Below are positions 17,757 to 26,285 of a stretch of 64,000 nt of DNA, piece by piece (position 1 is the stretch's first letter; each line of letters opens with the position of its first letter). The position numbers and the translations under genes are program-made. The DNA is from Rhizobium sp. CG5 (GTDB lineage: Bacteria; Pseudomonadota; Alphaproteobacteria; Rhizobiales; Rhizobiaceae), in the NCBI RefSeq assembly GCF_023701945.1, contig NZ_JABAEF010000019.1, forward strand, positions 1-64,000, given 5' to 3'. The notes under the pieces were generated by a model. The model was not told the DNA's origin and did not search any database. It worked only from the letters and a program-made list of their open reading frames with translations.

Positions 17757-18572
17757 TCAGGCACCACGGGTTGGAATGCGATTTTCGAAATAGCGGAAGG
17801 TCATGACAAGGATTCCGGTCAGGCAAAGATAGATCAGCGCCAGCAGCAACAGCGGCTCATAGGTCAGGAACGTGTCCTGGCGGATCTTGGACACGACGGC
17901 ATAGAGATCGACAACGGTAATGGTCGCCACCAGCGGCGTCGATTTCAGCTGCAGGACGGTCTCGCCGTTCAGCGTCGGCAGGACGCGGTGCACGGCGCGC
18001 GGCAGCCAGATGCGGCGGAACACCGTGAACCGCCCCATGCCGAAGGCGCGCGCCGCTTCCAGCTCGCCCTTCGGCACGCCGGCAAAGGCGCCGCGCATGA
18101 TTTCGCCTTCATAGGCGGCAAAGGACAGCATCAGGGCGGCAAATCCATAGGGCCAGGCCTGGCGCAGATAGGGCCAGAAAATCGATGAGCGGATCTCCGG
18201 ATATTGGGCAAAGACGGAACCGAGACCGTAATAGAGCAGCCACAGTTGCAGCAGCAGCGGCGTGCCGCGGATCAGCGTGCAGAAACCCCGCGCCAGCCAG
18301 GCCAGCGGCCGCGGTCCGCTGACCTGCACGAGCCCGATCGGCACCGCCAGCAGGAAGCCGACAAAGGCCGTCGAAAACAGCATCAGCAGGGTCTGCCAGA
18401 GGCCGGCCAACAGCCGTCCCTGATATTTCGGCAGCCAGTCCCAGCGCATGAACCAGATCGCGCAAAACAGGATCAGCGCAAAGATCGCCATCAGCAGGAT
18501 GCGATGCGGCTCCAGGAAGCCACGGGCCTTCGGCGGCAGATAGACGGGCATGCCACTCGGCGCTTCGCTCAT
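17757..18572 (-). CDS. Polar amino-acid ABC transporter permease (HisM-like)
   Basis: A 271-residue inner-membrane subunit of a polar amino-acid uptake system. It has an N-terminal helix, then the conserved core with GLWQTLLMLFSTAFVGFLLA, the family signature TLIRGTPLLLQLWLLYYGL, and the EAA loop GELEAARAFGMGRFTVFRRIWLP contacting the ATPase (quoted in part). It starts 1 bp after the stop of the other permease gene, with which it forms the channel. Its N-terminal tail of ~35 residues before the first helix is longer than usual. Confidence 0.93.
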   Translation of the reverse strand: MSEAPSGMPVYLPPKARGFLEPHRILLMAIFALILFCAIWFMRWDWLPKYQGRLLAGLWQTLLMLFSTAFVGFLLAVPIGLVQVSGPRPLAWLARGFCTLIRGTPLLLQLWLLYYGLGSVFAQYPEIRSSIFWPYLRQAWPYGFAALMLSFAAYEGEIMRGAFAGVPKGELEAARAFGMGRFTVFRRIWLPRAVHRVLPTLNGETVLQLKSTPLVATITVVDLYAVVSKIRQDTFLTYEPLLLLALIYLCLTGILVMTFRYFENRIPTRGA

Positions 18573-18573
18573 C

Positions 18574-19269
18574 CTAGATCGGCTCCGCGATACCGCGCCG
18601 CGAACGGCGCTCGATGATGCCGATGACGACATTGGACACCAGCGTCAGCAGCAGGTAGAGCACGCCTGCCGCCAGGAAGAACAGCATATAGGCCTTGGTG
18701 CTGAAGCCGACGACCGCCAGAAGGGCCGTGTCCTTGGTGGCGATCAGCCAGAGATTGGAGAGGCCCGGAATGGCATAGGGCAGCATGGCCGGCAGCGTGA
18801 CGCGGCGCATGACCTTGAGGGGCGACATGCCGAAGGCCCGAGCCGCCTCGATCTGGCCGGGCGGCACCGCTTTGATGGCGCCGCGCAGCACTTCGGTCGC
18901 ATAGGCGCCCTGCACGACGCCGATCACGAAAATGCCCGCGACCAGCCCGCTGATGTCGACCGGCGGCATGTTCATGAGGCCCAGCAGCGCATTCAGCGCG
19001 TCTGTGCCGGCATAGTAGAGGAGCAGGATCAGCACCAGTTCCGGCACGGCACGGATCACCGTCGTATAGACCTCCAGCAGATCTTTCAGGATAGGCCCGC
19101 CATAAAGCTTACCGAAGGCGCCACCGACGCCGATCAGCATGCCGAGGATATAGCCGCCGAAGGCCAGTTGCAGGGAATGCAGGAAGCCGACCAGGAGAAC
19201 CCCGCCCCACCCGGGTGGAGAGAGCGCCAGAAGACTGAGATCGAACATGCCGCCGGTCGGTGCTGCCAT
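18574..19269 (-). CDS. Polar amino-acid ABC transporter permease (HisQ-like)
   Basis: A 231-residue permease, of typical HisQ/ArtQ length. It has the first helix GWGGVLLVGFLHSLQLAFGG, the signature TVIRAVPELVLILLLYY, and the EAA loop around PGQIEAARAFGMSPLKVMRR. It pairs with the downstream permease and the ATPase at 20168-20941. The ATG at 19269 has a weak ribosome-binding site; an in-frame ATG seven codons later is an alternative start. It is separated from the binding-protein gene by a hairpin-containing gap of 70 bp. Confidence 0.93.
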   Translation of the reverse strand: MAAPTGGMFDLSLLALSPPGWGGVLLVGFLHSLQLAFGGYILGMLIGVGGAFGKLYGGPILKDLLEVYTTVIRAVPELVLILLLYYAGTDALNALLGLMNMPPVDISGLVAGIFVIGVVQGAYATEVLRGAIKAVPPGQIEAARAFGMSPLKVMRRVTLPAMLPYAIPGLSNLWLIATKDTALLAVVGFSTKAYMLFFLAAGVLYLLLTLVSNVVIGIIERRSRRGIAEPI

Positions 19270-19298
19270 GATGAGTGCCCGGTTGCGAGAATGTCGAC

Positions 19299-19319
19299 GC
19301 GCCGGACAGGTGCCGGCGC
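19299..19319 (-). other. Intercistronic hairpin after the binding-protein gene
   Basis: A 7-bp perfect GC stem (GCGCCGG / CCGGCGC, 7-base loop) lies about 20 bp past the binding-protein stop and before the first permease start. Hairpins at this position commonly protect the upstream message and allow the binding protein to be made in excess over the membrane subunits. It has no T run, so it is not a full terminator. Confidence 0.45.
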
Positions 19320-19339
19320 ATCGAGACTGTCAGACGAAA

Positions 19340-20116
19340 TCAGCCGCCGTAGACGTCGAAGTCGAAATATTTCTTCGAGAACGTGTCATAGGTGCCATTG
19401 GCGCGGATCGCCTTGATGGCAGCGTTGATCTTGTCTTTCAGCTCGGTCTCGCCCTTGCGCAGGCCGACACCGACACCGGCGCCGAGAATGGCCGGGTCGT
19501 CCTTCACATTGCCCTTGAGGTCGCAGCAGGCGCCGGGTTCCGATTTCAGGAAGGCGTCGAGCGCAATGGCATCGGCCTGAACGGCATCGACGCGGCCGGA
19601 GGCGAGATCCTGGTTGGCTTCGTCCTGGGTCTGGTATTCCTTGATCTCGGCAGCCTTCTCGCCAAAATACTTGGTGGCGTAATCCTGGTGAATGGTCGAG
19701 ACCTGCACGCCGATGATCTTGCCGGCCAGGCCTTCCGGTGTCGCTTCGAACTTTTCGCTCTTCGGGCCGATGACGCCGGTTGGCGTGTTGTAATATTTGT
19801 CCGAAAAATCGATGGTCTTCAGGCGCTCTTCGGTGATCGACATGGAGCCGACGATCATGTCGATCTTCTTCGAGGTCAGCGCCGGAATGATGCCATCCCA
19901 GGCAACCGGCGTGATCACGCAGGTGAGTTTTGCTTCAGCGCAGATCGCCTCCATGAATTCGACTTCCCAGCCGACCCATTTGCCGGAGGCATCCGGCGAG
20001 GTGAACGGCGGATAGGGCTCGGCGGCAAAGCCGACCTTGACCTCCTGAGCAACTGCGCCCATGGCGCCGGCACCGAGCGCCACGGCCAGAACGGCGATTT
20101 TCAGAGCATTTTTCAT
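19340..20116 (-). CDS. Periplasmic basic amino-acid-binding protein (LAO/ArgT/HisJ type)
   Basis: A 258-residue solute-binding protein. Residues 1-23 form a signal peptide with an AVA cleavage site. The mature part has the lysine/arginine/ornithine-binding pattern: GFAAEPYPPFTS, WVGWEVEFMEAICAEAKL with the two cysteines that form the LAO/HisJ disulfide, WDGIIPALTSKKIDMIVGSM, and SMSITEERLKTIDFSDKYY. The ligand is probably arginine, ornithine or a close analogue, which fits the divergent arginine-degradation genes. GGGGAAG precedes the start. It is the second gene of the operon. Confidence 0.93.
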   Translation of the reverse strand: MKNALKIAVLAVALGAGAMGAVAQEVKVGFAAEPYPPFTSPDASGKWVGWEVEFMEAICAEAKLTCVITPVAWDGIIPALTSKKIDMIVGSMSITEERLKTIDFSDKYYNTPTGVIGPKSEKFEATPEGLAGKIIGVQVSTIHQDYATKYFGEKAAEIKEYQTQDEANQDLASGRVDAVQADAIALDAFLKSEPGACCDLKGNVKDDPAILGAGVGVGLRKGETELKDKINAAIKAIRANGTYDTFSKKYFDFDVYGG

Positions 20117-20167
20117 GAGACTTCCCCTGTTTTGTTTGATTGGTCTTGTGTCGAAATGGTCTGTATT

Positions 20168-20941
20168 TCAGTGGATCGAGCTGATGAATTTCTTCAGCCG
20201 CTCGGATTTCGGCGCGCCGAACAGCACATCGGGAGGTCCCTGCTCCTCGATGATGCCGTTGTGCAGGAACACCACGTGGCTGGCGACCTCGCGGGCAAAT
20301 TTCATTTCATGGGTGACGAGGATCATCGTCCGTTTTTCGCGCGCCAGGTCGGCGATTACCGAGAGCACCTCGCCGACCAGTTCCGGATCGAGCGCCGATG
20401 TCGGCTCGTCGAACAGCATGACCAGGGGCTGGATGGCCAGCGCCCGGGCAATGGCCGCACGCTGCTGCTGGCCGCCGGACAGGAAGGCCGGATAGGCATC
20501 GCGCTTCTCATAGAGACCGACACGCTTCAGCAAGGTCTCGGCGATCGCCATGGCCGCATCCCGCTGGACACCCAGCACATGGATCGGCACTTCGACGACA
20601 TTCTGCAACACCGTCATGTGCTGCCACAGATTGAAGCTTTGGAAGACCATGCCGAGCCGGCTGCGGATCCGCTGGACCTGCCGCCGATTGGACGGCATGA
20701 GCCCGCCGTACCCATCCTTTTTCATGGCGATGGTCTCACCGTGGATGGTCACCGAGCCGGCGCTCGGCAGCTCCAGCATGTTGATACATCGCAGAAAGGT
20801 TGATTTCCCAGATCCGCTGCCGCCGATAATGGCGATCACATCACCCTGTCGGGCCGACAGGGAGACCCCTTTCAGGACCTCAAGGGGTCCGAAACGCTTA
20901 TGCAGGTCCCGAACGTCTATGGCTTGCGCCGGTTCCGTCAT
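20168..20941 (-). CDS. Polar amino-acid ABC transporter ATPase (HisP/GlnQ-like)
   Basis: A 257-residue ATPase powering the uptake system. It has Walker A GGSGSGKST (~40-48), the signature LSGGQQQRAAIARALA, Walker B LVMLFDEPTSALD and switch His LVTHEM. The start at 20941 (MTEPAQAIDVRDLHKRFG) matches family length; the frame stays open ~40 codons upstream but that stretch is Arg/Gln-rich and unlike the family. It is the first gene of the minus-strand operon and its promoter must lie in the ~200-bp divergent gap before the DDAH-like gene. Confidence 0.93.
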   Translation of the reverse strand: MTEPAQAIDVRDLHKRFGPLEVLKGVSLSARQGDVIAIIGGSGSGKSTFLRCINMLELPSAGSVTIHGETIAMKKDGYGGLMPSNRRQVQRIRSRLGMVFQSFNLWQHMTVLQNVVEVPIHVLGVQRDAAMAIAETLLKRVGLYEKRDAYPAFLSGGQQQRAAIARALAIQPLVMLFDEPTSALDPELVGEVLSVIADLAREKRTMILVTHEMKFAREVASHVVFLHNGIIEEQGPPDVLFGAPKSERLKKFISSIH

Positions 20942-21058
20942 CAATACCGCCAATGCCCGGAGAAGCCTCCGGTTTCGCTGCTGCAACTGTTCCCGCCAGC
21001 TTCTGGTTAACCCGGTGCGGCGCTGGCTCCGCCCGGCTATTGGCAGCGAGTTTTGCAC

Positions 21059-21086
21059 TTGTGCCGTAATTATTCAAGCGTATAAT
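21059..21086 (+). promoter_or_regulatory. Candidate promoter for the arginine-catabolism genes
   Basis: TTGTGC (21059-21064) and a perfect TATAAT (21081-21086) are 16 bp apart, 60 bp before the DDAH-like start. The -10 box lies in an imperfect dyad, TTATT-N9-AATAA (21070-21088), which could be an operator for the TetR or XRE-cupin regulator encoded downstream. The same gap also serves the divergent transporter operon. Confidence 0.45.
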
Positions 21087-21145
21087 AAAAAGAAATTAGA
21101 TCGCCGGACAGCGTGGGGCATTCGGTGCGAAACGGGAAGCACATC

Positions 21146-22024
21146 ATGAAGAATTACGGATCGCAGGATATGGCCTCGAAGCTCGCACGCGTCCTGATGC
21201 GTCGCCCCGGCCCGAGCCTGCTATCCGCCGATCCGGCCAAATGGCATTATGGCCCAACCTTCGACGGCGCAAAGGCGGTTGCCCAATATACCCGGTTTGC
21301 AGAACTCGTCGCCCGCTCCGGTGCTGAAATCCTCTGGCTGGAGGATCAGGGCGACGGTCTGGCCGATGCCATGTTCACCCATGATCCCTCGCTGATGTCA
21401 GACCATGGCGCGATCATCCTGCGCATGGGCAAGCCCCTGCGCATGGACGAGCCGGGGCTGCATGAAAAGGCCTATGTCGAGGCCGGCATCCCGATCCTCG
21501 GCCGCATTGAGGCGCCCGGCACGATTGAAGGCGGCGACTGCGTCTGGGTCGATGCCACAACATTGGCGATCGGCCGCGGCGTGCGCAGCAACCAGGCCGG
21601 CATCGAGCAGATGCAGGCCTTGCTGAAGCCGCACGGCATCGACGTTCTCGGCTTCGATCTGCCGCTCTGGCACGGCGAAGCGGCCTGCCTGCATCTGATG
21701 TCGGTGATCAGCCCGCTGGCCGCCGACCTGGCGCTGGTCCATACGCCGCTGCTGCCGGCGGCTTTCTATTTCCTGCTCAAGGAGAAGGGCATCCAGCTGG
21801 TTGTGGCACCGGCAGAGGAGTTTGCGGCCAGCAACGGCCTGAACCTCAATGTTCTGCCGACCTCGCCGCGCCACGTCATCATGGTCGAAGGTTTCGACAA
21901 GACCAAGGCCGCCATGGAAGCGGCCGGCTGCACGGTCGAGACCTTCGAAGCCGATGCGCTCTGCATTGCCTGCGAAGGCGGACCGACCTGCCTGACCCGG
22001 CCCATCCTGCGGCAGATGCCATGA
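21146..22024 (+). CDS. DDAH/arginine-deiminase-family guanidino hydrolase
   Basis: A 292-residue member of the guanidine-modifying superfamily (dimethylarginine dimethylaminohydrolase, arginine deiminase, amidinotransferase). The likely triad is E128 (GTIEGGD), His183 (CLHLMS) and Cys282 (EGGPTCLTRP). Substrate-site acids are seen in MFTHDP and WLEDQGD. DDAH would turn methylated arginine into citrulline plus methylamine; arginine deiminase would release ammonia. The Thr before the Cys resembles DDAH more than bacterial deiminases, which have HC or RC. It overlaps the TetR gene by 4 bp. The true substrate is unproven. Confidence 0.8.
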   Translation: MKNYGSQDMASKLARVLMRRPGPSLLSADPAKWHYGPTFDGAKAVAQYTRFAELVARSGAEILWLEDQGDGLADAMFTHDPSLMSDHGAIILRMGKPLRMDEPGLHEKAYVEAGIPILGRIEAPGTIEGGDCVWVDATTLAIGRGVRSNQAGIEQMQALLKPHGIDVLGFDLPLWHGEAACLHLMSVISPLAADLALVHTPLLPAAFYFLLKEKGIQLVVAPAEEFAASNGLNLNVLPTSPRHVIMVEGFDKTKAAMEAAGCTVETFEADALCIACEGGPTCLTRPILRQMP

Positions 22025-22665
22025 ACCGACGCAGCTTCCATCGGGTCGGCGAAGCGGAGCGGCGGCAGGACCTGATCACCGCGACGCTCGACTGCATCGC
22101 GGAATTCGGCCTGCAGGGCGCAACCGTGCGCCAGATCGCGGCGCGGGCCGGCGTGACCGGCGGACTGATCCGCCATTATTTCGATGGCAAGGACCAGATG
22201 CTACAGGCCGCCTATCGCGAGACCATGGTGGCCATGGGCACCCCGGCGATTGCCGCCGCCGATCGGGATGGTGCCACAGCCCGGCAACGGTTGCACGACT
22301 TCATCGTCGCCAACCTGACGCCACCGGTGACCGATGCCCGTACCCTGTCGCTTTGGGCAGCCTTTATCAGCCATGTCCGCGTCGATCCGGAATTCGCCCG
22401 GATTCATCGGGAAAACTACCTTTCGTTTGTGGACGCGCTGGAAACCCTGGTCCGGCAATTCCTGACCGAAAGCGGACGCCCGGCCGATCCGGCCGAGTGC
22501 CGCGATTATGCCATCGCCATCAACGGCCTGATCGACGGCCTCTGGCTGGAAGGATCGCTGGCCGGCGATCTGTTCGACGACAAGCCGCTGCCGGGCCTGG
22601 CGCTCAAATCCGTCGGCGCTCTGCTGGGCGGCCTCGACCTTTCGGGCAACGACCAGACCCACTAA
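22021..22665 (+). CDS. TetR-family regulator (BetI-like)
   Basis: A 214-residue repressor-type protein. Residues ~13-60 form the TetR helix-turn-helix (LITATLDCIAEFGLQGATVR, GVTGGLIRHYFDGKDQML), followed by a BetI-like C-terminal ligand domain (LSLWAAFISHVRVDPEFARI, INGLIDGLWLEGSL). BetI relatives commonly sense small cationic compounds. It is translationally coupled to the DDAH-like gene and precedes the aruH-like gene by 33 bp, so it most likely controls this operon in response to arginine or a product. Confidence 0.9.
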   Translation: MNRRSFHRVGEAERRQDLITATLDCIAEFGLQGATVRQIAARAGVTGGLIRHYFDGKDQMLQAAYRETMVAMGTPAIAAADRDGATARQRLHDFIVANLTPPVTDARTLSLWAAFISHVRVDPEFARIHRENYLSFVDALETLVRQFLTESGRPADPAECRDYAIAINGLIDGLWLEGSLAGDLFDDKPLPGLALKSVGALLGGLDLSGNDQTH

Positions 22666-22698
22666 AACACCAGAGCCTTTAAGAGAAACGGGATCGCC

Positions 22699-23889
22699 AT
22701 GCGCTACGCCTCCATCACCGAACGCCTCGCCCATCTCGGCTCCGGCAAATGGGCCACCCATATCGAGGCGCGCGCCATGGCCGCACAGGGCATTCCCGTG
22801 ATCGAACTGACGATCGGCGAACCCGATGTCATGCCGGATCCGGCACTTCTGGCCGAATGCAGCCGGGCGATGAATGCCGGACGGACGCGCTATTCGAACG
22901 GCCGGGGCGAACAGTCCGTGGTTCGGGCTCTGGTCGGCAAATATGCAAAACGTCGCGCCGACGTGACCGAGCGCAACGTCCTTTGCTTTCCAGGCACCCA
23001 GACCGCCCTCTTCGCCGTGATGCTGGGTCTGGTCGAACAGGGCGAAGGGGTGCTGGTCGGCGATCCCCACTACGCCACCTACGAGGGCGTCATTGCCGCA
23101 ACGGGCGCCGAGATGATCCCGGTGCCGCTGCATCCTCAGAAGCGATTTCACATGCAGGCCACGGATCTGGCAAAGGCCGTGACGGACAAGTCCCGCGTGC
23201 TGCTGCTCAACAATCCGCACAATCCGACCGGCGCCGTGCTGTCGGCTGAAGAAATTGCCGAGATCGGTCAGGTCTGCATCGAGCATGACCTGTGGATCGT
23301 CTGCGACGAAGTCTATGAGCAACTGATCTTCGATCTCGATTTTGCCTCGCCCTTCGACAACCCGGAGCTCGCCGAGCGCACCATCGTCGTGTCCTCGATC
23401 TCCAAGTCCCATGCCGCACCCGGCTTCCGCAGCGGCTGGGCTGTCGGCCCGCAGGAGTTCTGCGACCGGCTGCTGCCGGTCTCCGAAACCATGCTGTTCG
23501 GCGTCCAGCCCTTCATCGCCGACATGACCGCCATGGCGCTGACCGAGCCCTTTGAAACATCCACCATCATGCGCGGCAATTATGCCCGCCGGGCCAGACT
23601 GGTTGATACCATGCTGAACGAGGCAGGCATCCTGACCCCGATGATGCCGGAAGGCGGCATGTTCATCGTCGTCGACGTCTCGGCAACCGGCCTGACGGGA
23701 GCGGCATTTTCCAGACGGCTGCTGCTGGAAAAACACGTCGCGGTCATGCCCGGCTCCTCGTTTGGCGCGCAGGCGGAAACCTTTATCCGAATCTCCCTGA
23801 CCGTGGCCGACGATCGGCTGGAGACGGCAGCGCAGCGCATGAACGAGCTGGCAGGAGACTTCGTGAACCCGGGGAGAAAGCGTGCATGA
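22699..23889 (+). CDS. aruH: Arginine--pyruvate transaminase (AruH-like)
   Basis: A 396-residue fold-type I PLP aminotransferase closely resembling Pseudomonas aeruginosa AruH in N-terminus (MRYASITERLA) and throughout. PLP-site residues are N175 (NNPHNPTGA), D203 (VCDEVYEQL) and Lys236 (SSISKSHAAPGFRSGW). AruH moves the alpha-amino group of arginine to pyruvate, giving 5-guanidino-2-oxopentanoate and alanine. The next gene, overlapping by 4 bp, encodes the enzyme for exactly that product, which strongly supports the assignment over a generic aspartate-type transaminase. Confidence 0.82.
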   Translation: MRYASITERLAHLGSGKWATHIEARAMAAQGIPVIELTIGEPDVMPDPALLAECSRAMNAGRTRYSNGRGEQSVVRALVGKYAKRRADVTERNVLCFPGTQTALFAVMLGLVEQGEGVLVGDPHYATYEGVIAATGAEMIPVPLHPQKRFHMQATDLAKAVTDKSRVLLLNNPHNPTGAVLSAEEIAEIGQVCIEHDLWIVCDEVYEQLIFDLDFASPFDNPELAERTIVVSSISKSHAAPGFRSGWAVGPQEFCDRLLPVSETMLFGVQPFIADMTAMALTEPFETSTIMRGNYARRARLVDTMLNEAGILTPMMPEGGMFIVVDVSATGLTGAAFSRRLLLEKHVAVMPGSSFGAQAETFIRISLTVADDRLETAAQRMNELAGDFVNPGRKRA

Positions 23890-25502
23890 CGACCGTGCCG
23901 GCAAAAACGGTCGGAGAGGCCCTGATCACGCTGCTCGAGGCCTATGGCGTCGAGGTCGTCTTCGGCATTCCCGGTGTCCACACCGTCGAACTCTATCGCG
24001 GCCTTGCCGGATCGACGATCCGCCACGTCACACCGCGCCACGAACAAGGTGCCGGCTTCATGGCCGACGGCTATGCCCGCGTCAGCGGCAAACCCGGCGT
24101 CTGCCTGGTGATTACCGGCCCCGGCCTCACCAACACGATTACCGCCATGGCGCAGGCCTACCAGGATTCGATTCCGATGCTGGTGATCTCGGGCGTCAAT
24201 GCCCGCGCCACGCTCGGCCATGGCCGCGGCCGCCTGCACGAATTGCCCGACCAGCGGGCCATGATCGCCTCGCTCGCGCTGATGTCCCACACCCTGATGG
24301 ACCCGAAGGACCTGCCCGACGTCATCGATCGGGCTTTCCTCTTGATGCAGGCCGGGCGACCGGGCCCGGTGCATATCGAAATTCCAACGGACGTGATGGC
24401 AGCACCGATCGAGCTTGGTGAGATAGTCACAGGCTCAATCCCGAGGCCACGGGCAGACGTGGCAACCGTGCTCGATGTCGCCGAGCGCTGCCGGAAGGCC
24501 GAACAGGCCGTGATCATCGCCGGCGGTGGCGCCTTATCCGCAGCCCCAGGTATCGAACTCCTGGCCGAACGACTGGATGCGCCGCTGGTCACCACCGTCA
24601 ACGCCCGCGGCCTTTTCTATGGTCATAAGCTCTCGGTGCCGGCAAGCCCGAGCCTGACTTCCGTCCGGCGCCTGATTGCCGACGCGGATCTCGTGCTGGC
24701 GCTCGGCACGCAAATGGGCCAGACCGATTACGACATGTATGCCGATGGTGGCTTTCCGGAACTTCGAAATCTGATCCGCGTCGATGTCGATGCGGCACAG
24801 CTGGCGCGCGGGCCTGCCGCGGCGGTCTCGGTGCTGTCCACCGTCAACAATTTCGTCGATGATCTCCTGACCGACATCAACGGCCCCAAGGCCGAGAACC
24901 ACGGCGAGCGCCGCGCCGAGGCGACCCGGTCTGCAGCGGTCGGTGAACTCTCCGACAAGATGCGCTGCGAGATCTCGATCCTGGAAACGATCCGCGATAC
25001 CCTGCCCGGCTGTATCATCGTCGGCGATTCCACCCAGGCCGTCTACTCCGGCAATCTTTATTACGAGGCAGGCCGAATGCGCGGCTGGTTCAATGCCGCC
25101 ACCGGCTATGGCGCGCTCGGCTACGGACCGCCGGCCGCCATCGGCGCCAGCGTCGCCGAACCCCAGACACCCATCGTCTGCCTGGCCGGCGATGGCGGCC
25201 TGCAGTTCTCTTTGGCGGAGATTGGCTCGGCGCGAGATATCGCTGCCAAGGTGATCTTCCTGGTCTGGAACAACGACGGCTACGAGGAGATCAAGAACCA
25301 TATGCTGGAATGCGGCATCGAGCCCGAGGGCGTTACACCGTCTGCCCCGGACTTCCCGATGATCGCCAGGGCCTATGGCGTGCCGGCATGCCGCCTGGCC
25401 AACATAAGCGAATTGCCTGAAGCCCTGCGCTGGGCAGCACAACAGCCAGGCCCTGCCCTGATCGAGATCCATGAGCGCAATACGCTCGGCGCAACAGCGT
25501 AA
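23886..25502 (+). CDS. aruI: ThDP-dependent 5-guanidino-2-oxopentanoate decarboxylase (AruI-like)
   Basis: A 538-residue thiamine-diphosphate enzyme of the acetolactate-synthase-like group. The catalytic Glu53 lies in RHEQGAGFMADGYAR, and the ThDP/Mg motif runs from GDGG (~435) to the NN at ~461 (VWNNDGYEEIKNHM). The latter resembles the 2-oxo-guanidino acid decarboxylase AruI rather than true acetolactate synthases. It would convert the AruH product to 4-guanidinobutyraldehyde and CO2. Its ATG overlaps the aruH stop. Genes for the next steps (aldehyde dehydrogenase, guanidinobutyrase) are not in the window. Confidence 0.8.
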   Translation: MTTVPAKTVGEALITLLEAYGVEVVFGIPGVHTVELYRGLAGSTIRHVTPRHEQGAGFMADGYARVSGKPGVCLVITGPGLTNTITAMAQAYQDSIPMLVISGVNARATLGHGRGRLHELPDQRAMIASLALMSHTLMDPKDLPDVIDRAFLLMQAGRPGPVHIEIPTDVMAAPIELGEIVTGSIPRPRADVATVLDVAERCRKAEQAVIIAGGGALSAAPGIELLAERLDAPLVTTVNARGLFYGHKLSVPASPSLTSVRRLIADADLVLALGTQMGQTDYDMYADGGFPELRNLIRVDVDAAQLARGPAAAVSVLSTVNNFVDDLLTDINGPKAENHGERRAEATRSAAVGELSDKMRCEISILETIRDTLPGCIIVGDSTQAVYSGNLYYEAGRMRGWFNAATGYGALGYGPPAAIGASVAEPQTPIVCLAGDGGLQFSLAEIGSARDIAAKVIFLVWNNDGYEEIKNHMLECGIEPEGVTPSAPDFPMIARAYGVPACRLANISELPEALRWAAQQPGPALIEIHERNTLGATA

Positions 25503-25592
25503 ACAGCGGTTTCGACGCAGGAGACGATGGATTCCGCCGGCTGGATGGACTACGGGTTTTCCTGAGATGGTTGGAAGCCTTGGGGACCCTTG

Positions 25593-26285
25593 ATGGCGCG
25601 TGTGAAATCGGATGGCGACCCCTTGAAGACGGCATCGCCTGCAGCCAGGGCCAAGGCAGCCCTTCGCCAGGACCCGCATGCGCTGCGCGATCCGAAGGAA
25701 AACAATCTCGAAATCGCCATCGGCCACGAAGTCCGTGCATTCCGCAAGAAACTCGGCATTACCGGCGCCGATCTGGCATCCGCCACCGGCATATCGCTCG
25801 GCATGCTGTCCAAGATCGAGAACGGCAATACCTCGCCATCGCTGACCACCCTGCAATCGCTGGCCCGGGCGCTCGGCGTGCCGGTCACCGCCTTTTTCCG
25901 CCGCTTCGAAGAGGTCCGCAATGCGGTTTTCGTCAAGGCCGGCGAAGGGCTGGAGATCGAGCGCCGCGGCACGCGGGCCGGCCATCAATACAGCCTGCTC
26001 GGCCATATCGGCAACAGCGCCAGTGGTGTTCAGGTCGAGCCTTATCTGATTACCCTGACCGCCGATTCCGACACCTTTCCGACCTTTCAGCACGAAGGTA
26101 TGGAATTCATCTATATGCTGGAGGGCGAAGTAAAATACCGCCACGGCGACAAGCTTTACCCGATGGGCCCAGGCGACAGCCTGTTCTTCGACGCCGATGC
26201 GCGGCACGGCCCGGAGGTTCTGGTCAGCCTGCCGATCCGCTTTCTCTCCGTCATCTGCTATCCGGATCGCCCGGACGCAGGATGA
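25593..26285 (+). CDS. XRE-family regulator with C-terminal cupin (PuuR-like architecture)
   Basis: A 230-residue two-domain regulator. Residues ~42-100 are an XRE helix-turn-helix (GHEVRAFRKKLGITGADLAS, GMLSKIENGNTSPSL), and ~155-225 a cupin sensor (HEGMEFIYMLEGEVKYRHGD, GPGDSLFFDADARHGPE). Relatives such as PuuR repress polyamine or amino-acid catabolic genes on binding a metabolite at the cupin. An ATG at 25593 is preferred to a TTG immediately before it. It lies 90 bp after the aruI-like gene on the same strand and may be co-regulated with it. Confidence 0.9.
   Translation: MARVKSDGDPLKTASPAARAKAALRQDPHALRDPKENNLEIAIGHEVRAFRKKLGITGADLASATGISLGMLSKIENGNTSPSLTTLQSLARALGVPVTAFFRRFEEVRNAVFVKAGEGLEIERRGTRAGHQYSLLGHIGNSASGVQVEPYLITLTADSDTFPTFQHEGMEFIYMLEGEVKYRHGDKLYPMGPGDSLFFDADARHGPEVLVSLPIRFLSVICYPDRPDAG

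Noticed and set aside
22201..23904. 567-codon open frame antisense to the TetR and aruH genes
   Set aside because: Composition typical of GC-rich antisense frames; sense genes are clear.
23886..25502. Calling the ThDP enzyme an acetolactate synthase (IlvB)
   Set aside because: No small subunit (IlvH) gene follows, and the overlap with an AruH-like transaminase plus the NNDGYEEI region fits AruI better.
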